Below are positions 13,431-23,601 of a stretch of 64,000 nucleotides of DNA, one piece after another (within the stretch, counting starts at the first letter, position 1; every line of letters starts with the position of its first letter). The DNA comes from Ciona intestinalis (taxonomy: Eukaryota; Chordata; Ascidiacea; Phlebobranchia; Cionidae), in NCBI RefSeq assembly GCF_000224145.3, contig NC_020167.2, positions 3,292,977 through 3,356,976 of the forward strand. The letters run 5' to 3'. Under the pieces are notes generated by a model. It made no database searches. It was given only the letters and a program-made list of their open reading frames with translations, and had not been told where the DNA came from. Position numbers and translations under genes: made by a program.

Positions 13431-14819
13431 ATGCAGAGTGACCAGGTATAAAATTTCAATATAAATGCATGAGAGTTAGCTTATGTATCTCTACTTGTTT
13501 TTTAATCTAAATCAACGACTTCGTCTTTGTAAAATTTGGCGCAATCAAAACCGTCTATATAGTCTGCACTGCATCTTATACGTTTTATACATGTATAAAC
13601 CTATAAAGCTTTTACGTGTAAGGTCAGTTGAATCTAAAAAGTAACATAAACCTAACAATTTCGTAGTTTTATATTTTTTAATTAAAAATTATTTTTGTTT
13701 TACAGATAGTTTATTTAACGATTATTGTTATCGCCATTGGAATACTTTTGCCAGGTATGTTAAAATATACACAACCCAAATACTTGTGTTTACTGCAGAC
13801 TTTTTCATAGGTCGGGCACAAAACACAGCGCAGACAACATCGTGTCAAGGCAGATGCCTCGACCCAAAACTTTCAACTGATAAATGTCACTGCCATGAAT
13901 CATGCAGATTCGACGGGGATTGCTGCAACGATTTTGTGGAAGTTTGCGCCAATCAAAGCACGTATTGCCATATTTATTGCATAGAACAACAAAAAATTTA
14001 AATAATAGAATGCAGATAACGGAACAAATCATTGTATGAGTAACCATTAGAATAATATATAGTGGGGTGGGGAAAGATGGGACACCTTTTCATTCAATCT
14101 TCTCGTCGCATTGGTAGTAAACAAAGAGCATTTAAGTAATTATAAAACCGTATCCTCACGACTTCCAAAGACCGTTGTTATTTGTTTAAAACATAAAATC
14201 AGGGTTTTTGAATATCAGGTGCTAAAGGAGTCTAACTTTACCCCACAGTACTATATTTAAGTTTATCATTTTAAACCGCAACATACAGTGAATTCTTTTT
14301 TGATTGCAGGTTGCAACTGCAATACCACCACTTCGAGTTGCACTTGTGCCGGGGGTTGCCTGAATTTGACCTCCTGTTGTTCAGATTACTTTGATGTTTG
14401 TAATATCCCTCGTGAGTATTTTTCGTTATACTGTGTATCATATACGTCCAATTAAGCATTTTAAAATTTGCCAGTATAAAACTCCCCCGATAAATTCTAT
14501 TGGGGGTTAAATACTTCGGTGGTAATTCATGTCTAAAATCAAGTATTTTACTATACACGCATATAGGTAACTGCGACAACAGATGCCATGAGACATACGA
14601 CAAGAAACTGGCGTGTTACTGCGATGAGGTATGTGTGAAATACTCAAACTGCTGCGACGATTATGAATCAAAATGTGGCAGCACAGCAGGTATATAAATA
14701 TACAGCTTCATAACTATTTTCACGGTTAAAACCCATTTTACACTTCAGGTGACCGAATTAAAGCTACAAATATTGTTGGGCTAGCTACTGTGATGCTACT
14801 ATTACTGCAAGTCATGTGA
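13431..14819 (+). CDS. Secreted/GPI-type protein with three somatomedin-B domains, no catalytic domain (168 aa)
   Basis: Exons 13431-13445, 13706-13754, 13811-13957, 14310-14411, 14567-14689 and 14749-14819 sum to 507 nt. The start MQSDQ leads into a hydrophobic signal peptide (IVYLTIIVIAIGILLPG). Three Cys-rich modules follow, each ending in the SMB hallmark: NCC/DCC and D-[FY] then C (DGDCCNDF, TSCCSDYF, YSNCCDDYE). The middle module is short. Each SMB sits in its own exon bounded by phase-1 introns. The last exon is a hydrophobic tail (IVGLATVMLLLLQVM), which suggests a GPI signal. The frame requires a GC donor at 13958 (A|GCACGT). SMB domains elsewhere bind proteins such as PAI-1 and the urokinase receptor, or form the N-terminal part of ENPPs. 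The adjacent ENPP genes use the same exon phase, so I infer common origin; a specific function is not recognisable. Confidence 0.8.
14056..14256 (-). mobile_element. MITE copy (SMB-only gene, intron 3)
   Basis: Left end AGTGGGGTGGGGAAAGATGG with core GGTAGTAAACAAAGAGCATT; right end degraded. Confidence 0.85.
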
Positions 14820-15427
14820 AGTTACTAAGTTAAACGCGTCATGGCCCATTTACAATCAAATATAAGCCCGATTATGTATTACTTTTACACCACATTTTGT
14901 GCAGCTTTGTAAGTTATATTCCTTTTAATTTATCTAATGGTATTAACAACTTAGCATGTATAATTTTCATTACTGGTTATGTAGCGAATATTGATCAAAC
15001 GACACATTCGCACGCGTAAGAGACGGAATAAGCCTATTGCGGACATAGTGTGCACGATGTTCGTGCATGTGTTATAAACTTCAATACGACAATGCATAAG
15101 TAGGGTCGGTTAAAAATGTAAAACGTGGCTTGTATCACAACAACTTTACTATTTTAATCATTAATCGTTGCCTCATCATCTCTTAACGATTCATTTACGT
15201 CAACATTTCTAAATACTGCATAAACGCAGCATTTTGTTAATATAAATTGCAGCATATCTTTACATACTGTGGTCAAAAATAACGACTTTTGATTTGTTAT
15301 TCTTTTGAGAAATGGCGAATTCTTATCGACACATTTCACTGCTTTGCAAGCAAAATAAGTTACAGCATAAAAAGTGTTTTGATACCCAATATGCCAAAAT
15401 TTAATATTTGTCGATGACAAATATAAT

Positions 15428-16105
15428 AGTATATTAGAATGGGGGAGGATGGGACACTTTGTCAAGCGAGACTTTTTTTAGTTTTCTTACGGATCTCCGA
15501 TTAATGATAGTCAAAAAATAATGTTACAGAATTATTCGACAGTATATTATCACGACTTTATAAAACGCGCGTCAAAGCCGATTACTGTTATTAAATATTT
15601 AAAAAAATGGAAAAAAGAATAAGTATTTTTTGAACACGTAAAAATATGCGAAATAGTACGGTTCTAATTTTGAATGCTCGCTAAATCATAGTGAAGACGA
15701 TGAAATGTTGTAGTTTGCGAGTGTGAACGATTAAACTATAGTTTCATAGATTCTTAAATATATATATATCTATATGTGTATAGTTTTATTTAGTAAAAAA
15801 ATGAGATTTAAACACGAGGAAATAGACAAGGGTCAATATGACTTTCATTTGGGATAAAAACAACACAAAAATATCGTTTTAAAGTTATACATATATATAT
15901 AGTGTTAAAGGGAAATAAAACTAGCACAGATGGTTAATTTCTTCTCGTGTGTTTTAATATATATTTTTTGAAATTGCTGTTGTCAATTAATAAAGGAACG
16001 AAACTACTAATTCGTGGTATCACCCAAAAACCGTCATGTATTTTGAATTTGGAAATATTGCGCAATATGTGCTTAAGTGTCCCATCTTTCCCCACCCTAC
16101 TGTAG
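15428..16105 (-). mobile_element. Long (678 bp) member of the MITE family
   Basis: The ends match the MITE inverted repeats (GGGGGAGGATGGGACAC left, GTGTCCCATCTTTCCCC right). The left inner part aligns with the usual minus-orientation core (ACAGAATTATTCGAC, TATCACGACTTTATAA) and the right inner part with ATATGTGCTTAAGTGTCCC. About 470 bp of extra AT-rich sequence lies between. No transposase frame is visible. Confidence 0.65.
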
Positions 16106-16306
16106 TATGGTGGCGGTGGAAGGTGTCACACCTTTTTATTCTATTTTTCTCGTCCCATTTGGTTGTAAACAAAGAACATTCAAAGAGTTATAAAACCGTA
16201 TCCTCACGACTCCGATGGCCGTTGTTAATCTTTTAAAACACAATCAGAATATTTGGATATTAAGTGCTAAAGGTGTCCCGTCTCCCCCCACCCTACTATA
16301 TATATT
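16106..16306 (-). mobile_element. MITE copy abutting the long element
   Basis: Standard length; ends CCCCCCACCCTACTATATA. It begins directly at the right end of the long copy, so one probably inserted next to or into the end of the other. Confidence 0.85.
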
Positions 16307-16615
16307 ATGAGCAGTCAATATTCTCACAGAACGATATTAGATAGTGAAGAGGAAAATCGTACCCTGGAATTACATACAGTAACAAAGCTATGAGTTAGAA
16401 ATCCCTTAATAACTATGAGCCTGGTGTTGTTATATAAAGTAGGACAAGTATTGTGACCTTTGTGCCGAGTAAACAAAACTGTTACCTAATCTACACCAGA
16501 GGCAACCCTAATCCAGATCTGTTTTGTTTTTCTCATGCATTGCGACTATATAAGAACCGGTATGCGTCTTTATGCAGTCATTGGGAGAAAAGGGGACTGA
16601 AAACTTCATGCAAAG

Positions 16616-19600
16616 ATGGCAAGACTAGCTGATGTAAGTTATAGAATACAAATTCATATTCTATGCGTGTATAACGTATTGCTGACTCATACATCCGTTG
16701 TTAAATTTATTTATAGGCTCTGGCGGTGCTATTTATTTTCATATCATTATGGTGGCATTCATCATCGGCATTACCAACGACAGCAAGTAAGTCTTTGCAA
16801 AACACGCTTTGTGAAAAAATATCCTTAAAATGTTAGATTATGTAGGGTGGGAGAAGATGGGACACCTGTTCATTCTATTTTCTCGTCCAATTTGGTAGTA
16901 AACAAAAACATTCAAAGAACTATAAAACCTTATCCTCACAACTTCCATAGAACGTTGGCAATTGTTTAAAACACGATCAGGATATTGGGATATTATGTGC
17001 TAAAGGTGTCCCATTTTCCCCCACCCTACTATACGAAATATATTTAAGGTGGTTTAGACTAATCTGTATCTTATTTTTCAACTTATTTCTTAGTATATTA
17101 CTTGTTATTTTCAGGTGGCGAAAACTACTTATGCAACGGGTTATGTGGGGTCACAAGAATGCGATGCTCATGTACAGAATTATGTTTAGAAAATAATGAC
17201 TGCTGCGTGGACTACTTGCGTTCCTGTAGAGGTACCTTTTAAACTTAAACTATCTATAGTAGGGTGGGGTAAGACGGGACACCTTTGGCACATAATATCC
17301 AAATATCCTGATCGTGTTTTAAACAATTAACAACGGTCTATGGGAGTCATGAGGATACGGTTTTATAATTCTTTGAATGTTCTTTGTTTACTACCAAATG
17401 GGGCGAAAAAAGAGAATAAAAAAGTGTCCCATCTTACCCCACCCTACTATATGTAATATTTTGTTCTAATCGTTTATTAATAACAGTCCACCATAACTTA
17501 CAACATATGGATACAACGCAATGGAAAGATGATGTGTGTGCTACTGGGACAGAGATGAAGTGTTCGGATAGGTAACCACACTAATGATAATGTACACGAC
17601 GATGTGTTTTATTGAGACTTGTAAATTTTAGGTACACGACTCCACCGTTAATAATATTTTCCATCGATGGGTTCCTGGCGGAATATCTCTACAGGGAAAA
17701 GACGCCCACGATTTGGAAATTAGGTTTGTTAAAAATTTATGTCTAAAAAACAAGAGAAAAATCATTTTATATTTTCGATTTTTTTGTCGTTCCGTCGTGC
17801 AATTCATGAGTTATAATTCCCTTTGCATTTCAGCCACTTGCGGCGTCCACGCACCCTATATGAGATCCGTGTACCCGACCAAAACGTTTCCAAATCATTA
17901 CACGATAGTTACTGTAAGTTACAATGTGCTAAATTGGGGTAACATGGTTCTTTTCGTGTTCCCTTTATTCTACTATTTGGTTGAAAACAAAGATTATTTA
18001 CTAAAGACGTAGCCTAAACATAGCAATATGTACCTAACTATGGTAGCCTCACGCAAAAGTGCAGTTAAGTGTGAACAAACAAGATTAAAAAGCTTGGTAT
18101 ATAATATATACGGTGTCCATCTTACACCACAAGACTGTATTTTGAGAACTGCAAAATGATTGTAAGTTTTTTTAGTTATTTGTCTTTTATACAACGAGAC
18201 TATACATCATGGCGTAACAAAACTCTATAGTTTCTTTATTCTTAGGGTTTGTATCCTGAAAGCCATGGTATCATAGATAACAAGATGTTTGACAATGATT
18301 TACAATTGGAATTCAAAAGAGGATCGACCGCTTCGCAACCCCACTGGTGGGGTGGGGAACCGGTAAGTTAAATATACGTCGTTTTCATTACAAATACTTC
18401 ATAGTGAGAAAAAGGCGCTTACACAGACAAGTTGGATTCTATTCCATTTGTTTTTTATTGGCGGTCTTCTTGTTGGAGTATCTATTGGTTACAGGAGTTA
18501 TGTCTGATTTGGCCCATTTTACCTCAACAACCAGACTACTTATTGAACACGTTAGTGGTCATATAGATCGTTGTTTTTTGCGCGACTTTTTGCTAATTAG
18601 TTTTTAACGTGTTAACGCGTTAGATCTTTGATCTCTTGTGTGTATATACGTTCACATGGAACATGCTTCACGTGTGACAAGTGCGCTCCGAAGTGCGAGC
18701 GACCAATCAGATTGATGTTTTTTACAGTAAAAGGTTCAAACAATAAGACCTGAGATATACCAACGCAAATTGACCAATACAATTTTGTAATTTATTTTAT
18801 AAAAACAACATCCTCTGTTGTAGATTTGGGTTACCGCAAGAAAACAAGGAAAAAAGAGTGCGGCTTACTTTTGGCCTGGCTCAGACGTAAACATAACAAT
18901 GTACCCAAACTATTACAACACGTATAACAAATCAGTTTCACACGAGGAACGAATTTATCAAGTTTTAGACTGGCTTGACATGCCTGAGTCTGAAAGGTAG
19001 GTATATGTTTGAATTGATTGAGTAAGTGTAGCTTATAATTTTCCCGACGTAGCGAGCAAACGACAGTCCTAAAACATTACAAATATACTGCGTCTTCACT
19101 TATTCGGGTTACCACGCTTGTAATTTGGTAAATGATTATTTCTTTCTTTTCCTTATGGCTGACAATTTAGTTAGACAAACCGTTAGTAACTACTGGAGCA
19201 ACAAACCGTTAGTAACTACTGGAGCAACAAACGCAAGTGTCTTGCCCAGGCACACATACGCCGATTTACCCTACGTTGCGAGCTACTCACCACTAAGTCA
19301 TTGTACCGAGCAAAAAACAATTTTGGGGTGAATGCCATACACGATTCCTGTAACGAGTCCCATTTTACAGACCTGAGCTGATCGTTTCCTATGCCAGTGT
19401 TGTGGACCATGCTGGCCACAAATATGGACCAGATTCGATTCAAGTAAATCAAGCGCTGGCGAAAGCAGATGCGTACGTTAGCATGCTCATGGATGGACTG
19501 AAAATGAGAAATTTGCACAACTGTGCGAATGTAATTGTACTTGCTGATCACGGTACGTTAAAGGAGTATACAGCGTGTGACATGTTGACAAGAATTTCGA

Positions 19601-22600
19601 AGTTCGGTTGAATTTTTTCAATATATAGAAATGTGGCGTAATATATGGATTACCGTTAGCATCTAAATCTCATATTTTTCAGATCGTGTTTTGAATATCC
19701 AACAATGCTCTTTTGGAGTTATGGAGCTATGGTTATACAATTCTGTATATAATATTTGTTTACTACCAAATAGGACTAGAAAAAATACATTTTCCATGTT
19801 ACCCCACCCTATATACCATAAGTATATAAGGCTGTCTGATTTTTCCATGCCATTTATTTTCAACCATGCAAAGGTCTTCCAAATTAGTTTAAGACTCGAT
19901 ACAGCACAAATATAAACAGAATCATTTTTTACAGGCATGTCTGATATTAGCTGTGATAGAAAGACAAGCATCGAGGACTACGGCGTGGATGTGGACACAG
20001 TGTATTTTAGGGATGGTGCTATCGGAAAAGTGGGCAGAAGCCACGATCCTAACTTGGCTGATTTATTCGACGCTAAAAGTATTTACAACCTGCTGAAATG
20101 TTCACACGAAAAAAGCCACTGGCAGGTCCTGCTATTTTAGTATCGTAAATATATAGTAATTTGGGGAAAGATGCGATACTTCCAGACAAATTCCATACTT
20201 CTTTAACAATTAACAACGCTATTTTAGGATCGTTTGTCTACGGTTATACCACTCTGTACATATTCACGAGAAAGGAGGTCAATAATAAAGCTGAAATTTC
20301 TATTTAGGCATTTCTTAAGAATCAATATCTCCCTAAACGATTTCATCACGCAAATAATAATCGAATAGAAGAAGTGATACTAGCGATGGACGACGGTTGG
20401 ATTTCGGAAGGGTAAGATAGCAAATTATATATACAGGAATGCACTTAAGACACCCGACTGATGCATTTGTAAACAAAATCCTATTGGAAATAAAGATACT
20501 GGATCTATTCCATTGCATTTATTTAATGTTTAACCCCACCTCGGCCCCTTTTAACCGTGTTGTTTACGTCACTTTTTTGCACTTTTTATTGGCGTTTTCC
20601 TTTTAAACGTCGTCTTACATATGGGTTTTCGCGTTTAAAGACTGCAATGCTTCAACTTTTCTATTACTCAGACGTAAAGATACATTCGAAGATTGCGACG
20701 GAGGAAGTCATGGATTCGACAACGAGTTTAGCAGTATGCACGTAAGACACCACCATCTATAACTTTAGTTAAAAATATATCGTCGGCATTGTTTTCAACA
20801 TACAATTACCACACAGGCACTTTTCGCCAGCCATGGACCAGGATTCAAAAGGAAATTGAACACGACTGATCCGTTCGAAAACATTGAGCTGTACAACCTA
20901 ATGGCAGGTAATTATAGTTTAGACAACACACACCAATAATCGACAGTGACGGTCCATGGTATGGTGGGAGGAAATTGGACACCTTTAACACGTAATATCC
21001 GAACTTTTTGATCGGGTTTTAAACATTTAACAACGGTCTATGGGAGTCCCGAGGATACGGTTTTATATTTCTTTAAATGTTCTTTGTTTACTACCAAATG
21101 GGACGAGAAAATAGAATGAAAAGGTGTCTCATCTTTCCCCACCCTACTATACACCTTGCTTTACAGATCTGCTTAAAATCGACGCTGCTCCAAACAACGG
21201 TACAAAAGGATCCATTTACCACATAATGTCCAAGCCTCATGAACTGACTTCAGATATTGCTGTTAACCTAACTGCATGCGGTACCCTTGAACCAAATGCC
21301 TACAAGCAACCTTGTACACCGTGCCCGGTAACTTGAACGTTGTATTTACATATATACGGACTTTTCAAAATAAACATTCCTTGCAGGATATATCGATTGA
21401 AGAAGCAAACGATCGCCTATTGAATTCATCCAACGGTAAAACATATAAACAAACTTACAAAAGTATAATTATTTTTAAAAGATAACCTGTTCTGTAACCT
21501 ATTCAGTCAAAGATAGGTCTGTACTCTATATAGTTATACAATTACGATTTTTAGCATTAAAAGCGTAACAATTTACAGACGCAGAATCACGTAGAGGCAA
21601 TACGTTGTATGGTTTGCCTCAGAACAGCAACGGAAACATTTTATCCTGTCTACTAATCCACGAAGATTATATTAACGAGTACGATCAATACTTAAGAACT
21701 CCGTTATACGTGACATACACATTAGATAAAACGGTTAGTATACGAGCTGTAGAAAACGTACCAACAAAGTTATATATGTGTTATTTCGTAAGCGTGCACG
21801 AGGTGTGCGAAACAGAAAACCCCCGTTATAAAAATATCGTGGTTTTCCCCGCTACGCGAGGATAAATAAGTTACATTGATTTATTCATTTAGGAAAATGC
21901 GTACATTTAAACCTGGGAATTTACTCTAATTTTTGTACAGGTTTTTTATGAGCACCCTCTTAACGAATGTATTAGACCTGAAGCTAGACTTCCACCGGAC
22001 AATACGTACCCTTGTATTGACTACAACATGAACAAGGGCGATGGCACGTCCTATGCTTTCCTATACTCACCAGGTGAACACCAATTTCTATCAAAAGTTC
22101 CATGGTTATTGATCTAGTAGTGCGGGGAAGATGGAACCGTTGTTAATTGTTTAAAACACGATCAGGATATGTGGATAATATGTGCTAACGGCGTCTCGTC
22201 TTCCCCCAGCCTACTATATATAGGTTTCGTTAATGCTGGTATATTTCATTACAGGACTATCGAAAGGAATGGCCATATACGATGCAACAGTAGAAACCAA
22301 TCTCGTGCCCATGTATGAGCCAGCTAAGGAAGGTAAATGGTCGTTTAACTATAAAGGTGGAACATGTATGAATAACATTATATACCATTTTGCAGTTTGG
22401 AATTACATGACACAGATCCTATCAGAATGGTCACTAAAATATAACGGAATAAACGTCGTTGCTGGCCCTGTATTTGATTACGATCACGACGGACATAGAG
22501 ATAATATGGCTACACTGAAAAGGTAGGCACTTGGTGACCCTATTAAAACAAGTGTTCGAATAATCTGATTTATTTTTCGGTTTTTCTTCATAGTACTGGG

Positions 22601-23113
22601 AAATTTATTACAATTGGAGCAACTACAGTACCAGTACCGACCCACTTTTTCCTTGTAATTTCTCGGTGCGTTCAAAGCGGGCAGAATACCAACGTGACGT
22701 CATGCGTGACGTCACCACGAGACGTGGAGATACTAAGTTTCATAATTCCGAACTACTCTGAAATTATTTGCCACAAAGTAAGACAGCTTGTTATTATTTA
22801 TATGAAACCTATTATTGAAACAACACGTTGATTCGCCTAAATGGCATAGCTACTTTAACGCCCATTTATAAACCGACATATTTTGCAGCCCGACCAAGCA
22901 CCTAGCGATTGGATACCGAAAACGCTAAAGGAACACGTCGCTCGACTGAGGGATGTTGAAATACTGACCGGATTGTCTTTCCTACCAAAATGGACGCACG
23001 CACAAAACGTCGACCAAGAAACCAGAGTTGAAGCCACGCGTCTGAGGCTCAGATTGCCACAGTTTGATAGCCAGTGGATGATGGACTTTTTAAATTACGA
23101 AGCCTCAAAGTAA
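16616..23113 (+). CDS. ENPP: ENPP paralogue 1: secreted ectonucleotide pyrophosphatase/phosphodiesterase, one SMB (833 aa, 21 exons)
   Basis: Hydrolyses extracellular nucleotide or phospholipid phosphodiesters using two metal ions. Exons: 16616-16633, 16717-16786, 17115-17231, 17487-17571, 17632-17723, 17834-17913, 18246-18362, 18824-18996, 19371-19552, 19935-20125, 20308-20411, 20672-20741, 20817-20907, 21167-21327, 21387-21435, 21579-21733, 21941-22073, 22255-22332, 22396-22522, 22594-22777, 22889-23113. Signal peptide 1-26; SMB about 30-68. In the phosphodiesterase domain, D109 (FSIDG), nucleophile T145 (PTKTFPN), D263/H267 (VDHAGH), D310/H311 (ADHG) and H439 (SHGPGF) are all present. The nuclease-like domain has a Ca-loop motif DYDHDGHRD. 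There is no hydrophobic tail (ends NYEASK), so it looks soluble, as autotaxin is. An AATAAA lies at 23143. The upstream ATG at 16608 is out of frame. The match is to the ENPP1-3 group; substrate type cannot be told from sequence. Confidence 0.95.
16841..17034 (-). mobile_element. MITE copy (ENPP-1 intron 2)
   Basis: Left end GTAGGGTGGGAGAAGATGG, right end TTCCCCCACCCTACTATAC; internal core intact. Confidence 0.9.
17255..17452 (+). mobile_element. MITE copy (ENPP-1 intron 3)
   Basis: Clean copy with ATAGTAGGGTGGGGTAAGAC and TTACCCCACCCTACTATAT ends, close to the family consensus, so relatively young. Confidence 0.9.
17930..18136 (-). mobile_element. Degenerate MITE remnant (ENPP-1 intron 6)
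   Basis: Keeps CTACTATTTGGTTGAAAAC and GGTGTCCATCTTACACCAC in the expected order; the rest is unrecognisable. Confidence 0.45.
19090..19310. repeat. SINE-like repeat fragment (ENPP-1 intron 8)
   Basis: Contains TGGCTGACAATTTAG, two near-identical 30-bp units around AACCGTTAGTAACTACTGG, and GTCTTGCCCAGGCACACATA, all parts of the SINE body seen at 49030-49240. Confidence 0.6.
20150..20270 (+). mobile_element. Degenerate MITE remnant (ENPP-1 intron 10)
   Basis: Left end TATATAGTAATTTGGGGAAA followed by a partial core with TTAACAATTAACAACGC; the right half is lost. Confidence 0.5.
20957..21152 (+). mobile_element. MITE copy (ENPP-1 intron 13)
   Basis: Core ACAACGGTCTATGGGAGTC and right end TTTCCCCACCCTACTATAC; it ends only about 14 bp before the next exon's acceptor. 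Confidence 0.85.
22113..22220 (-). mobile_element. Internally deleted MITE copy (ENPP-1 intron 17)
   Basis: The left inverted repeat joins directly to the AACCGTTGTTAATTGTTTAA part of the core, so about 90 bp are missing; both ends remain. Confidence 0.75.
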
Positions 23114-23601
23114 AACATTTTTCACTGCATAAAACTTGTATTAATAAAACGGGGCCAAAATGTGTGAGTTTACAATGAACAATTAAAACTCCTCCATCGT
23201 TTTTAAGTACTTGTTTTATATGATATTTTGTTTTAACATGACGACAAGATTTTTCTCGATGGGGTCAATAGATTTACAGTTAAACTTGAAAAGGGAATTT
23301 AAACGAATAATCGTGCAGCTGTTATAATAAATACATTGGCCTACGCACTTTCTAATAAACCGACTGTTAATTAATAACACAGTCAAAGTGTTGTTTGTCG
23401 TCCTTAACCGAGGTCAAATTGATTTATTTGTCCAGTGGGATGAAAAACAAGATTTCAATGCGCATTGCAATCATAAAAAGGCTCTGTGTAAACCTAAACG
23501 GCCAGTTAATAATTACCACAAGTCTTGCATACACATACCAAAAGGGTGCACTCATTTCAGTCTTCCACATACTTTATCATTGTACTAGCAGCGAGGCAGA
23601 G
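23114..23601. other. Intergenic between ENPP-1 and ENPP-2
   Basis: Contains the AATAAA of ENPP-1 at 23143-23148, 30 bp past the stop codon. The rest should be the ENPP-2 promoter; no other feature seen. Confidence 0.6.

Larger units (their letters stand above)
14820..16615. other. Intergenic between SMB-only gene and first ENPP gene
   Basis: Largely occupied by a 678-bp MITE-family element and an abutting standard copy (15428-16306). The rest is AT-rich with no recognisable exon. The ENPP promoter should lie at 16307-16615. Confidence 0.6.
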
